This document shows positions 52,782-61,733 of a stretch of DNA of 64,000 nucleotides, one piece after another. The notes below the pieces were generated by a model. That model ran no database searches. It saw only the letters and a list, made by a program, of their open reading frames with translations, and was not told where the DNA came from. Origin of the DNA: Alteriqipengyuania lutimaris (GTDB taxonomy: Bacteria; Pseudomonadota; Alphaproteobacteria; Sphingomonadales; Sphingomonadaceae); contig NZ_QRBB01000001.1 of NCBI RefSeq assembly GCF_003363135.1, positions 2,020,501-2,084,500 on the forward strand, given 5' to 3'. Within the stretch, counting starts at the first letter, position 1. Each line of letters begins with the position of its first letter. The translations under genes were made by a program, and so were the position numbers.

Positions 52782-53540
52782 TCAGGTGCGGTGCTGCGGG
52801 TCGGGGCTGCCGAAGCGCATCCCGTCGCTCCAAAGCTCCTGCGAATTGCCATAGGCGGGAAGGCCGCCCGCATCCTTCAGCATCCGCGCCATGTGCAGCA
52901 TGTTCCAGGTGGCGAAGGTCGTATTGCGACGGGTGAAGTCGTTGTCGAAGCCGGCGCGGCTGCCATCCTCGCGCTCGTCGCCGTAGCTGGGGCCGGGGCC
53001 TGCCTCGCCGATCCAGCCTGCGTCGGCCTGCGGCGGGATGGTGTAGCCCACGTGGCTCATCGCGTAGAGCACGCCTGCGGAGACATGCTTTATCCCGTCC
53101 TCGTTGCCGGTGACGATACAGCCGCCGACCTTGCCGTAGAACACGTATTGGCCCTTGTCGTTGGTCTGACCCGAATGGGCATAGAGCTTCTCGATCAGGC
53201 CCTGTGCGATTGAGCTTTTCTCGCCCAGCCAGATCGGCGTTCCGATGACGAGGATGTCGGCGGCTTTCACGCGCGGCCAGATCTGCGGCCATTCGTCGCG
53301 GTCGGCACCATGCTCGGTCATGTCGGGATAGACGCCGGGCGCGATATCGTGGTTGATCGCGCGCATCCGGTCGACCGAGACGCCGACCTTTTCGAAGATC
53401 GTCGCGACCTGATCCAGCAGCGTGTCGGTATGGCTCGGCTCGTCGCCGCGCTTGAGCGTGCAATTCACGATCATCGCGCTGAGGTCACCGAAATCCGTGG
53501 TATTTTCGGCGCAGAGTCGCTCCTGTGTCGGGTCCAGCAT
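52782..53540 (-). CDS. Flavodoxin/NADPH-dependent FMN reductase family protein
   Basis: The 252-residue protein has a flavodoxin-like fold: AMIVNCTLKRGDEPSHTDTL (phosphate loop region), ADILVIGTPIWLGEKSSIAQ, and KVGGCIVTGNEDGIKHVSAG. A C-terminal extension carries ATWNMLHMARMLKDAGG. It probably binds FMN and reduces small compounds with NAD(P)H. The start at 53540 is chosen because the conserved part begins about 28 residues later and no better Met precedes it. It converges with the thioesterase gene. Confidence 0.82.
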   Translation of the reverse strand: MLDPTQERLCAENTTDFGDLSAMIVNCTLKRGDEPSHTDTLLDQVATIFEKVGVSVDRMRAINHDIAPGVYPDMTEHGADRDEWPQIWPRVKAADILVIGTPIWLGEKSSIAQGLIEKLYAHSGQTNDKGQYVFYGKVGGCIVTGNEDGIKHVSAGVLYAMSHVGYTIPPQADAGWIGEAGPGPSYGDEREDGSRAGFDNDFTRRNTTFATWNMLHMARMLKDAGGLPAYGNSQELWSDGMRFGSPDPQHRT

Positions 53541-53663
53541 TGCAATCCTTCCGTGTGCGCAGTCGTCGGCGTCTGACGCCAGAGCGCACGGCTTGCGGGG
53601 CTTGTTCCGGCTGGCTAAGCGGCTTCCAACGCATTCGAATGTGAGGAAAGGCGAGAGACACCC

Positions 53664-54557
53664 ATGGATTTCGAACAGATGAAGGCGAAAATCGCCCAAG
53701 GTAAGGGCTTCATCGCTGCGCTCGACCAATCGGGCGGCTCCACGCCGAAGGCGCTCGCCGGATATGGTGTCGGCGAGGACGAATATTCGGGCGAAGACGA
53801 GATGTTCGCCAGGATCCACGAGATGCGCTGCCGCATCGTCGAAAGCCCAGCCTTCACGGGCGACAAGGTTGTCGGCGCGATTCTGTTCGAAAAGACCATG
53901 GAAGGCTGCAACGAGGAAGGCATGCCGATTCCCGAGCGGCTCGCAGGCAAGGGCATCGTGCCGTTCCTGAAGGTCGACAAGGGTATGCACGACGAGGCCA
54001 ACGGCGTGCAGCTGATGAAGGACATGCCGCAGCTGGCCGACCAGTGCGCCCGCGCGAAGGAGCTCGGCGTGTTCGGCACCAAGATGCGCTCGGTGGTGCA
54101 CGAGGCGAACCAGCAGGGCATCGCCGACGCGGTCCGCCAGCAGATGGATTTCGGCCTGCAGATCCTGGGACACGGCCTCGTCCCGATCCTCGAGCCCGAA
54201 GTCAGCCTCAAGTCCGCAACCAGGGGCGAGGCCGAGGCGCACCTGCTCGCATCCTTCCAGGAACAGCTCGAGCGCGTGCCGGAAGGCCAGCAGGTCATGC
54301 TGAAGCTGACCATCCCGACCGAGCCTAACCTCTACCTGCCGCTGGTCGAGCACCCCAGGGTGCTGCGCGTGGTGGCGCTGTCGGGCGGTTACGAGCGCGA
54401 CGAGGCCTGCCGCGAGCTGGCCAAGAACACCGGCATGATCGCGAGCTTCAGCCGCGCGCTGCTCGAAGAACTGCGCGCGCATATGGACGACGAGAAGTTC
54501 AACAACGCGCTCGAAACCGCGATCGACGAAATTTACTCGGCGAGCGTCGCGGGCTGA
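53664..54557 (+). CDS. Fructose-bisphosphate aldolase, class I
   Basis: The 297-residue protein matches bacterial class I aldolases: GKGFIAALDQSGGSTPKALAGYG, IVPFLKVDKGMHDE (Schiff-base region), FGTKMRSVVHEANQQGI, LVPILEPEVSLKS, MLKLTIPTEPNLY with a lysine, and VALSGGYERDEACREL. It splits fructose-1,6-bisphosphate through a Lys Schiff base without metal. It lies in the tkt-gap-pgk cluster but has its own promoter region (124-base gap to the divergent flavodoxin gene). Confidence 0.94.
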   Translation: MDFEQMKAKIAQGKGFIAALDQSGGSTPKALAGYGVGEDEYSGEDEMFARIHEMRCRIVESPAFTGDKVVGAILFEKTMEGCNEEGMPIPERLAGKGIVPFLKVDKGMHDEANGVQLMKDMPQLADQCARAKELGVFGTKMRSVVHEANQQGIADAVRQQMDFGLQILGHGLVPILEPEVSLKSATRGEAEAHLLASFQEQLERVPEGQQVMLKLTIPTEPNLYLPLVEHPRVLRVVALSGGYERDEACRELAKNTGMIASFSRALLEELRAHMDDEKFNNALETAIDEIYSASVAG

Positions 54558-54560
54558 GGG

Positions 54561-54959
54561 CTAGCCGCCTTCGAAGACGAAGCGGTATTCGGCGGAGGTG
54601 ATCTGCTTGCCCGTCTGCTGTTCGGGCATGACCGAGACCAGAGTCACGGTGACGCCGCGCACCGTGTGCGGCTCACCCAGCGTGAGCGGCTGGGTCTGCC
54701 GCCATCCCGCTCCGTCGATCCGCGTTTCGACAACCGCGCGGCCCGCCCACACGCATCGCGCGTTCATCGGGCAGCGGCTGTCCTCGGTCACGCGCATGGG
54801 AGTGACCACCACGCGCCCCAGCTGGACGGGGCGCAGCAGGCCGACGGTGCTGCCCTGCTGCGCAACCTCGTGCGGAGAATCCACGATCGGCCCCTTGTTG
54901 GGGACGATGGCGCAGGCGGAAAGCGGCAGGATCGCCGCGAGTATCAGGGCGTGTTTCAT
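54561..54959 (-). CDS. Lipoprotein of unknown function
   Basis: The 132-residue protein has a lipoprotein signal with lipobox LSAC (MKHALILAAILPLSAC). The mature part is beta-rich and contains two Cys residues (SRCPMNARCVWAG) that may form a disulfide. It belongs to a class of small envelope proteins without a settled function. It converges with the aldolase gene with only a few bases between. Confidence 0.78.
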   Translation of the reverse strand: MKHALILAAILPLSACAIVPNKGPIVDSPHEVAQQGSTVGLLRPVQLGRVVVTPMRVTEDSRCPMNARCVWAGRAVVETRIDGAGWRQTQPLTLGEPHTVRGVTVTLVSVMPEQQTGKQITSAEYRFVFEGG

Positions 54960-55052
54960 ATGCAGGGCTTAGCGCTGCGGCGGCTTGCGCTGCGCTGAAT
55001 GTCGATGCGAAAGAATCGACTGGCGGCGAAAGCGCCGCTAGGTGCGCTCGCA

Positions 55053-55724
55053 ATGAACGACAGCAACAGCACGATCCCGCACGTACCGACGCAGCTTTAC
55101 CTGATCTCGCCGCTGGATGTGGGCGGCGATTTCCCGCAACGGCTCGCGCGCGCGCTGGAGGCGGGGGCAGGGCATGTCACCGCGTTCCAGTTCCGCGTGA
55201 AGGGGTTCGACGGGTCGGCGGGCCAGCACGAGGCCGCGGCGCTTGCGCAGCCTTTGCAGGAAATCTGCGCCGCGCACGAGGTCGCCTTCATCGTCAACGA
55301 CGACATCGCGCTGGCGAAGCGCCTCAAGGCCGATGGCGTCCATCTCGGCCAAGAGGACGGCACGGTGGCCGAAGCGCGCGATGCGCTGGGCATGCAGGCG
55401 CAGATCGGGGTAACCTGCCACGCCAGCCGCCACCTCGCGATGGAAGCGGGCGAGGCAGGGGCGGACTATGTCGCCTTCGGCGCGTTCTTCCCCAGTACCA
55501 CGAAGGACAAGGGCAATGCCGAGCGGCCTCAGCCGGAAATCCTCGAATGGTGGACCCAGATCTTCGAACTCCCCTGTGTTGCCATCGGCGGAATTACGCC
55601 GGAGAATTGCGTCCCGCTGATTGAAGCGGGCGCGGATTTCCTCGCCGTGTCGGGTGCGGTATGGAACGGTGACGAGGCAAAGACCGTTCAGGCTTTCGTG
55701 GAGGTGCTCGAGGGGCATGGTTAG
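55053..55724 (+). CDS. thiE: Thiamine phosphate synthase
   Basis: The product is 223 residues and a TIM barrel with the ThiE signatures: AFQFRVKGFDG (substrate), FIVNDDIALAKRLKADGVHLGQED (diphosphate binding), GVTCHASRH, YVAFGAFFPSTTK and VAIGGITPENC. It joins HMP-PP and thiazole phosphate to give thiamine phosphate. The start at 55053 gives the usual N-terminus; ATGs at 54999 and 55005 are possible. The next gene (M23 peptidase) starts inside its last codons, so the two are coupled. Confidence 0.9.
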   Translation: MNDSNSTIPHVPTQLYLISPLDVGGDFPQRLARALEAGAGHVTAFQFRVKGFDGSAGQHEAAALAQPLQEICAAHEVAFIVNDDIALAKRLKADGVHLGQEDGTVAEARDALGMQAQIGVTCHASRHLAMEAGEAGADYVAFGAFFPSTTKDKGNAERPQPEILEWWTQIFELPCVAIGGITPENCVPLIEAGADFLAVSGAVWNGDEAKTVQAFVEVLEGHG

Positions 55725-56481
55725 GTTCGAGAAAAACAGGCCACCCAAGCGTAAGACCATGGGGCTGGTCGACCGCATCCTGACCATCATCGTCACGGCC
55801 ACGATCACCTCGATGGTGTGGATCGTGGCGGGCGGCAGCCTGATCGAACTCTCCGACGGCGACGGCCAGATCGAAAAAACGCGGCCGGGCGCAGCCGCTT
55901 CCGAGAAGAATAGGCCGGTGACTGCCGAAACGGTCTCTGCCGAGGAGGCAAGTGCGGAAAAGAATGCGCGGGCCGAGCGCGATGCCAATGTCGCATCGCT
56001 CGATCGCGGTACGGCCACGTCGCCGCGTAATCGCGAGCTTGGCCAGTTGGTGATACCCGTCCTCAATGTGCGGCCCGACGATCTCTCCGACAGCTTCCTG
56101 GCGGAGCGGGGCGACGGTTCGCGCCTGCACGAGGCGATCGATATCATGGCGCCCAAGGGCACCAGTGTGATCGCCGCAGCTCCGGGAACGATCGAGCGTA
56201 TCTACCAGTCGCAGACGGGTGGCAATTCGCTCTACGTACGCTCGTCCGACAAGCGCACGATCTACTATTACGCGCATCTCGACAAATATGCGCCCGGCCT
56301 GAAAGAAGGGCAGAGCGTGCGCCGCGGGCAGCGCCTCGGCGCGGTCGGCACGACCGGCAATGCCGCGCCCGATGCGCCGCACCTTCACTTCGCGATCATG
56401 CGGACCACCGAGGATGCCGAGTGGTGGGAACCGACCAACGCGATCAATCCGTTCCCGCTGCTGACGGCCGACGCCGAGTAG
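55717..56481 (+). CDS. Membrane-anchored M23 family metallopeptidase
   Basis: The 254-residue protein has one N-terminal membrane segment (DRILTIIVTATITSMVWIVA at about 18-37), a charged linker, and a C-terminal M23 LytM domain. Zinc motifs are HEAIDIMAPKGT (HxxxD) and HLHFAI (HxH), both present, so the enzyme should be active on peptidoglycan cross-links. It starts 8 bases before the thiE stop codon, with GAGGGG just upstream. Its link to thiamine synthesis is probably only transcriptional. Confidence 0.9.
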   Translation: MVRFEKNRPPKRKTMGLVDRILTIIVTATITSMVWIVAGGSLIELSDGDGQIEKTRPGAAASEKNRPVTAETVSAEEASAEKNARAERDANVASLDRGTATSPRNRELGQLVIPVLNVRPDDLSDSFLAERGDGSRLHEAIDIMAPKGTSVIAAAPGTIERIYQSQTGGNSLYVRSSDKRTIYYYAHLDKYAPGLKEGQSVRRGQRLGAVGTTGNAAPDAPHLHFAIMRTTEDAEWWEPTNAINPFPLLTADAE

Positions 56482-56509
56482 CGGGGTGCGGTAACGCGAG
56501 GCTACCGGT

Positions 56510-56920
56510 CTAGTCGCTTGGTCCCGAAAGCACACAGCGCATCCGGCCGAGCGTACCGTCGTCCTGCCGTTCGCGAAGGATCCGGCGTCCGGCGCGTTCC
56601 AGCATCATGCCTTCGAGCGGGCCTCGCGTGAAAGTGACCTCGTCACCGCGCAGCAGGTAGATCCCGCGGCTTCCGCGCGCTTCGTAGCTCGATGCGTTGA
56701 GGATCGTGAAATCCTTTTCCGGAATGCGGTGCCACGCTGGCCCACCTGCATCGCCGGGGAGCGTGCACTCGTACATGCCGAGCGGCAGCGTATCGAGGCG
56801 GCCCGACTGCGGCATGGTCGGCTGCCCGGCCAGCGCGAGCGCGGGCACGGCGAGAGCGGCGAGCGTTACGGCCGCTGCGAAGCGAGCGCGCACCGTGCGA
56901 TAATCGAAAATCCTGTCCAT
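56510..56920 (-). CDS. Secreted hypothetical protein
   Basis: The product is 136 residues with a signal-like N-terminus (RFAAAVTLAALAVPALALAG). The mature part has LPLGMYECTLPGDAGGPAWH, and a C-terminal Cys in MRCVLSGPSD that could pair with the first. The family is not recognised; similar small exported proteins occur next to efp in sphingomonads as I recall, but I cannot confirm this. It is divergent from efp. Confidence 0.7.
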   Translation of the reverse strand: MDRIFDYRTVRARFAAAVTLAALAVPALALAGQPTMPQSGRLDTLPLGMYECTLPGDAGGPAWHRIPEKDFTILNASSYEARGSRGIYLLRGDEVTFTRGPLEGMMLERAGRRILRERQDDGTLGRMRCVLSGPSD

Positions 56921-57046
56921 GGATCGCAATATAGTGTGCCTTACCTTGCCTGACCATGAGCGCTCGGCTAAGGCCCGCGCCTTGCTGCCTCCCGCGCGGT
57001 TTCCCGCCAGGCGGCCCCCGATTTGCTCCGAGCCAAGGTATACCCC

Positions 57047-57610
57047 ATGAAAATCAGCGGCGTCGATATCCGCCCCGGCAACATCATCGAATACGAAGGC
57101 GGCATCTGGAAGGTCGCCAAGATCCAGCATACCCAGCCGGGCAAGGGCGGGGCCTACATGCAGGTCGAGATGAAGAACCTGCAGGACGGCCGCAAGACCA
57201 ACGTGCGCTTCCGCAGCGCCGACACGGTCGAGAAGGTCCGGCTCGATACCAAGGACTACCAGTTCCTGTACGAGGATGGCGAGTTTCTGGTGTTCATGGA
57301 CACCGACACCTACGAACAGATCAACCTGCCCAGCGACCTGCTCGGCGATGCGCGTCCCTTCCTGCAGGACGGGATGACCGTCACGCTCGAACTGTGGGAA
57401 GAAAAGCCGATCTCGGTCGCGTTGCCCGAACAGGTCGAGGCCGAGATTGTCGAGGCCGACGCGGTGGTGAAGGGGCAGACCGCCTCCTCCAGCTACAAGC
57501 CCGCGGTGCTCGATAACGGCGTGCGCATCATGGTGCCGCCGCATATCGAAAGCGGCACGCGGATCATCGTTGACGTCTACGAACAGAGCTATGTCGGGAA
57601 GGCAGGCTGA
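57047..57610 (+). CDS. efp: Translation elongation factor P
   Basis: The 187-residue protein has the three EF-P beta-barrel domains. The loop with the modifiable lysine is [17 protein letters not shown], and the C-terminal domain has ATGVRIMVP-type [24 protein letters not shown] helps ribosomes make poly-proline stretches. ATG 57047 gives the normal N-terminus [13 protein letters not shown]; an ATG eight codons upstream is not needed. Whether the lysine is modified here depends on EpmA or another enzyme not in this window. Confidence 0.96.
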   Translation: MKISGVDIRPGNIIEYEGGIWKVAKIQHTQPGKGGAYMQVEMKNLQDGRKTNVRFRSADTVEKVRLDTKDYQFLYEDGEFLVFMDTDTYEQINLPSDLLGDARPFLQDGMTVTLELWEEKPISVALPEQVEAEIVEADAVVKGQTASSSYKPAVLDNGVRIMVPPHIESGTRIIVDVYEQSYVGKAG

Positions 57611-57612
57611 CG

Positions 57613-57978
57613 ATGCGCAGAATTTTCGGCACCCTTGCCGCCGCCGGCGCCCTGCTGGCCGCTCCCGCCATTGCACAGGATGCTCCTGCGGCACCGTCGT
57701 CCGACGAGGCGGCTACGATCGAGCGCGCGGGGCTGATCTTCCGCCTCTTCGCCAATGCGGTCGATAACCAGGAAATCCCGATAGAGGAAAAGAACGGCCT
57801 GATCGGCTGTCTCTATTCCAACACGCTGGAAACACTGAGCGTGGCGACGGGTGAGACGCTGACCAACAATCCCGAGATCGACGCGAGCGATCCCGTGAAT
57901 GTCTATGTCGTCGCGGCGATCATCTGCGGCGCACGCCAGCCCGGCGAGGCTCCGGCCGACCCGGCACCGGCACAGTAA
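57613..57978 (+). CDS. Small secreted hypothetical protein
   Basis: The 121-residue product has a signal peptide (MRRIFGTLAAAGALLAAPAIA, cleavage AIA/QD). The mature part is helical with two Cys residues (IGCLYSN and IICGARQ) about 45 apart that could form a disulfide, and an Ala/Pro-rich tail. The family is not recognised. It starts two bases after efp, so it is probably in the same operon, and the suhB-like gene follows 21 bases later. Confidence 0.75.
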   Translation: MRRIFGTLAAAGALLAAPAIAQDAPAAPSSDEAATIERAGLIFRLFANAVDNQEIPIEEKNGLIGCLYSNTLETLSVATGETLTNNPEIDASDPVNVYVVAAIICGARQPGEAPADPAPAQ

Positions 57979-57999
57979 GCGGACACGCAGGACACACAG

Positions 58000-58821
58000 A
58001 TGGCAGCGATTACCGGCCTCATTCGCGTGATGGAGCGCGCCGCACGCCGCGCAGGCAACCGCCTGCGCCGCGATTTCGGCGAGATCGAGCACTTGCAGGT
58101 CAGCCGCAAGGGTCCGGCGGATTTCGTCAGCAAGGCGGATATGCGTGCCGAGCGTTCGCTCTACGACGATCTGTTGCAGGCCCGCCCGGGCTGGGGCTTC
58201 CTGCTGGAGGAAGCGGGCGAAATCGCGGGCGAGGACGATCGCGCGCCGCGCTGGGTGATCGACCCGCTCGACGGGACGAGCAATTTTCTCCACGGCATCC
58301 CGCACTTCGCCATCTCGATCGCGGCGCAGGAGCGCAAGCTCGACGGATCGGGCTGGGGCGATGTGACTGCCGCCGTCGTCTACCAGCCGATCACCGACGA
58401 AACCTTCTGGGCGGAAAAGACGCGCGGCGCCTGGCTGCACGACGGGCGCCTGCGCGTCTCCTCGCGCAATCGCATGTCCGACGCGCTCATCGCGACCGGC
58501 ATCCCCTTCCAAGGCCATGGCGACTTTGCCGAATGGAGCCGCATCTATGGTGCGCTCGGCCCCGAAGTCGCGGGCATCCGCCGCTTCGGTGCCGCATCGC
58601 TCGACCTCGCATGGGTTGCCGCGGGACGCTTCGACGGGTTCTGGGAAAGCCACCTCAAGCCGTGGGACACCGCTGCCGGCTGCCTGCTGGTGCGCGAGGC
58701 GGGCGGTTTCGTGACCGATTATCGCGGCCGCAGCCAGCCGATCCACCACGAGCAGGTGCTCGCGGGTAATGACGGCCTGCACTCCAAGATGCACAAGATC
58801 GTCGCCGCCTCGCTGCGCTGA
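58000..58821 (+). CDS. Inositol monophosphatase family protein (SuhB-like)
   Basis: The 273-residue protein has the Li+-sensitive phosphatase motifs: LEEAGEI (metal Glu), the WVIDPLDGTSNFLHGIP motif, and the C-terminal KPWDTAAGCLLVREAGG. It dephosphorylates inositol monophosphate or related sugars; in E. coli the SuhB homologue also joins transcription antitermination complexes. It lies in an efp operon, which fits a translation/transcription-linked role, but function beyond the family is inferred. Confidence 0.92.
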   Translation: MAAITGLIRVMERAARRAGNRLRRDFGEIEHLQVSRKGPADFVSKADMRAERSLYDDLLQARPGWGFLLEEAGEIAGEDDRAPRWVIDPLDGTSNFLHGIPHFAISIAAQERKLDGSGWGDVTAAVVYQPITDETFWAEKTRGAWLHDGRLRVSSRNRMSDALIATGIPFQGHGDFAEWSRIYGALGPEVAGIRRFGAASLDLAWVAAGRFDGFWESHLKPWDTAAGCLLVREAGGFVTDYRGRSQPIHHEQVLAGNDGLHSKMHKIVAASLR

Positions 58822-58858
58822 GCGGCAGTGCGAATTGCGGCCCCTGGCCGCTTTGGCG

Positions 58859-58886
58859 TTGATGCGGCTCGCGGGCTCGGCTAAGC
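58859..58886 (+). promoter_or_regulatory. Promoter of tRNA-Leu
   Basis: TTGATG (58859-58864) and CTAAGC (58881-58886) are separated by 16 bases, and the -10 box lies 20 bases before the tRNA. The layout is like the tRNA-Asp promoter (TTGACA-N16-TTAAGC), which supports both. Confidence 0.45.
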
Positions 58887-58905
58887 GTCCGGCCCCCGCA
58901 CGGTC

Positions 58906-58990
58906 GCCCCTGTGGTGGAATTGGTAGACGCGCTCGACTCAAAATCGAGTTCCTTACGGAGTGCCCGTTCGAGTCGGGCCAGGGGCACCA
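58906..58990 (+). tRNA. tRNA-Leu(CAA)
   Basis: The 85-base gene includes CCA and a long variable arm, as expected for tRNA-Leu. The acceptor stem GCCCCTG/CAGGGGC, the anticodon stem CTCGA/TCGAG with loop CTCAAAA (anticodon CAA), and the T-arm (CGTTCGAGTCGGG region) are complete. Confidence 0.95.
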
Positions 58991-59095
58991 TTTTCCTTGG
59001 ATCACCGCTGTAACGCGCCAGCGCCGCCTGTCGTATGACACGGTATGCGCAGGCGACGAAGCCCTGCGCGATACCGGGAAGGCAGGGGCGTTTAC

Positions 59096-59689
59096 ATGAA
59101 ACATTCGATCAGGGGCCTCGCGCTGGCAGTGGCCGCCGCCTTGCTGGCGAGCGTCGCCACGCAGGTGTTCTACATCACCGTGGTGTCCGAGGCGGCACCC
59201 GATACGGTGCTGCGGCCGGCCACCTGGCTGACCGAAATGGCAATCTTCTCGCTCGCTGCCGCCGCCGCCCTGCCGCTCACCGCACGTTCCACATTCCCGC
59301 TTGCTGCATCGGCGATCGTGCTGGCGAGCATACTCAATATGATCCAGGTCGGCATCGGGCTGTCGATGTTCGGCCACGCGCAGGAGGCGGGCGAGCAGGT
59401 CTTTGCTATGGTGCTCCAGGCCGCGTTTTTCATTTTCTTCCAGGCCAAGGCGCTGCTCGGCCTCGCCGCCATCGGAATCGGTCTCGCGGCATGTCGCACA
59501 GGCGCGATCGGCAGGATCGTCGGCTTTCCGGCAATTCTCGCCGGAATTGCGGCCGCGATCGCCAACCTGCTCGGCATGGCGCAGGGCATGGCCGAGTGGT
59601 CTTTTCCCGCCGGAGCTGCGGGCACTGTGGCCACCGCGATGCTCGCCGTCGCGCTGCTGATCGTCGCGGCAGAGGATCCCACCGCCTAG
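59096..59689 (+). CDS. Multi-pass membrane protein, unknown function
   Basis: The 197-residue protein has about five hydrophobic segments (LALAVAAALLASVATQVFYI, TEMAIFSLAAAAALPL, LAASAIVLASILNMIQVGIG, LQAAFFIFFQAKALLGLAAI, GFPAILAGIAAAIANLLGMA). There is no recognised catalytic motif. The pattern is like DUF4386-type membrane proteins, but I am not sure. The ATG at 59096 is chosen because an upstream in-frame ATG (59045) would add an Arg-rich stretch typical of non-coding frame. Confidence 0.65.
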   Translation: MKHSIRGLALAVAAALLASVATQVFYITVVSEAAPDTVLRPATWLTEMAIFSLAAAAALPLTARSTFPLAASAIVLASILNMIQVGIGLSMFGHAQEAGEQVFAMVLQAAFFIFFQAKALLGLAAIGIGLAACRTGAIGRIVGFPAILAGIAAAIANLLGMAQGMAEWSFPAGAAGTVATAMLAVALLIVAAEDPTA

Positions 59690-59768
59690 GACCGGGCCTC
59701 CCAATCATCTTCGTCGCAACGTCAGTGATTGCCTAGCGGGGGGCGGGGCGGCTATCGCGGGCTCACCG

Positions 59769-61565
59769 ATGCTCGAAGCTCCATCTTTCCACGCGATCGC
59801 GGCGATGATCGTGACGGTCGCCATGTTTCTCGGCTTCGCGCGCAGCAAGCTTTCGACCGAGATCGTTTCGCTGATGACCATCGCCGTCATTGCGGTGTTC
59901 CTCTATTTCTTTCCGCTGCCCGACATGCAGCCGACCGACGGGCTGAGCATCGCGTTCTCGGGCTTCGGGCACTACGCGCTGATCACGATCTGCGCGCTGA
60001 TGATCATGGGGCGCGGGCTGGTCGTCTCCGGCGCGCTGGAGCCTGCCGCAAACCTGCTCGAACGGCTGTTCAAGTGGAACCTGCAGATCGGCCTGCTGGT
60101 CTCGCTCATCGCGGCGATGGTCCTGTCGATGGCGATCAACGATACGCCCGTGCTGGTCCTGCTGTTGCCGATCTTCGTCAGCCTTGCCGCGCGGGGCGCC
60201 TTGCCTGCGTCCAAGACGCTGATCCCGCTCAACGCTGCGGTCCTGATCGGCGGCATGGCGACCACCATCGGCACCTCGACCAACATCCTCGTCGTGTCGA
60301 TCGCAGTCGATCTTGGCATGCCCGAGATGGGCGTGTTCCACTACACCCCGATCGTGCTGTTCGCGGCGGCGATCGCGCTGCCCTATCTCTGGCTGGTCAT
60401 GCCGCGCCTGCTCAAGGACAACCGCGTCGAAGACACGCGCCCGCGCCGCCGCTTCCAGGCGCGTCTGCGGGTAAGCGAGGACGGGCCGCTGACGGGCGAG
60501 GCGATCAAGGACGTCCTCCCGCGCCTGTCGGGCGACGTGACCATCCACGACCCGCCGACAGGCACGCTGCAACCGCAGCAGCGCCTGCTGATTTCGGGCA
60601 CGCAGGAGGGGATCGAGGATGCGATGCGCCTGCTGCGTGGCGAGACCGCGCCCGAATGGGTCCTGTCCAAGATCAGGCGGCAGGCGGCGGCGCGGCACGA
60701 AGACGTGATCGTGCTGGAACTCGCGGTGACCGCGGATTCACGCCTCATCGGGCGGACGCTCGCCAGCTCGGGCATCGCCGACCTCTATGGCGTCGCCGTG
60801 CTCGGCGTGCACCGGCCCGAGCGCTGGGTGGGTGGCGAGCAGCAGTATTCCGAAGGGGACCTGCGCTTCGCCGAGGGCGACGTGCTGATGGTGACCGGGC
60901 TTCGCCACGAGCTTGAGGAATTCGCACGCAGCGACAGCCTCCTGATGCTCGAAGGCATGCGCGAGCTGCCACGCCGTTCGAAGGCGCTGCTCTCCGCCGT
61001 CATCATGGGTGGGGCCGTGTTTACCGCATCGATCGGCCTGTTTCCCATCGCCATATCCGCGCTGGCGGGCGCCATCCTGATGTTCCTGACCGGCTGCGTG
61101 AAGTTCGACCGCGTCGGCCGGGCCCTGTCGGCCAAGGTCATCGTGCTGGTTGCCGCAAGCATTGCGGTGGGCGCGATCGTCGAGGCGAGCGGCGCGGCCG
61201 CGTGGCTGGGCATGGCGCTTTCCATCGGACTGGGGGAGCTTCCTCCCGCCGCCGTGCTGGCGGCGATCATGCTGTTCGTGACCGTGCTGACCAACTTCGC
61301 GTCCAATGCCACGGCGGCGACGGTCGGCACGCCGATCGCCTTCTCCATCGCAACCGAGCTGGGGCTGCCGCCGGAACCACTGGTCCTCGCCGTGCTGTTC
61401 GGCTGCAACCTGTGCTACGCCACGCCGATCGCCTACCAGACGAACATGCTGATCATGGCGGAGGGGTCCTACGAGTTCTCCGACTACCTGCGGACCGGCG
61501 TGCCGCTGGTCGCGCTGATGGTGACGACGCTCTCCGTCCTGCTGGTGCTCACCTACCAGCTCTAG
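59769..61565 (+). CDS. SLC13-type anion transporter with RCK/TrkA-C domains
   Basis: The 598-residue protein has two sets of membrane helices separated by a hydrophilic domain (about 220-400). The N-terminal set includes NDTPVLVLLLPIFVSLA and TTIGTSTNILV, and the C-terminal set includes TNFASNATAATVGTPIAF and YATPIAYQTNMLI, the paired SNT/NT motifs of SLC13/DASS carriers. The middle part has TrkA-C-like blocks (VLELAVTADSRLIGRTLASS and FAEGDVLMVTG). Such proteins move dicarboxylates, sulfate or citrate with Na+. The substrate is unknown. Confidence 0.88.
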   Translation: MLEAPSFHAIAAMIVTVAMFLGFARSKLSTEIVSLMTIAVIAVFLYFFPLPDMQPTDGLSIAFSGFGHYALITICALMIMGRGLVVSGALEPAANLLERLFKWNLQIGLLVSLIAAMVLSMAINDTPVLVLLLPIFVSLAARGALPASKTLIPLNAAVLIGGMATTIGTSTNILVVSIAVDLGMPEMGVFHYTPIVLFAAAIALPYLWLVMPRLLKDNRVEDTRPRRRFQARLRVSEDGPLTGEAIKDVLPRLSGDVTIHDPPTGTLQPQQRLLISGTQEGIEDAMRLLRGETAPEWVLSKIRRQAAARHEDVIVLELAVTADSRLIGRTLASSGIADLYGVAVLGVHRPERWVGGEQQYSEGDLRFAEGDVLMVTGLRHELEEFARSDSLLMLEGMRELPRRSKALLSAVIMGGAVFTASIGLFPIAISALAGAILMFLTGCVKFDRVGRALSAKVIVLVAASIAVGAIVEASGAAAWLGMALSIGLGELPPAAVLAAIMLFVTVLTNFASNATAATVGTPIAFSIATELGLPPEPLVLAVLFGCNLCYATPIAYQTNMLIMAEGSYEFSDYLRTGVPLVALMVTTLSVLLVLTYQL

Positions 61566-61733
61566 CATTTCCTATCGGCTCCAATTCTGCGATGGTTTGG
61601 AGATGATGTGTCGCGCCGTCCGCTGTTCATCGACTGGATCGATTGCAAGGACCGCAACAGATCGACCGGATTTTGGTCCCTGAACACTGTGTCAGGTGTG
61701 TCAGGGCCTTCAGGTAACAGGGGAGAATCGGGA

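Noticed and set aside
59729..60916. Alternative frame across the SLC13 transporter gene.
   Set aside because: It is Arg/Ala-rich without motifs, while the overlapping frame from 59769 encodes paired SLC13 membrane motifs.
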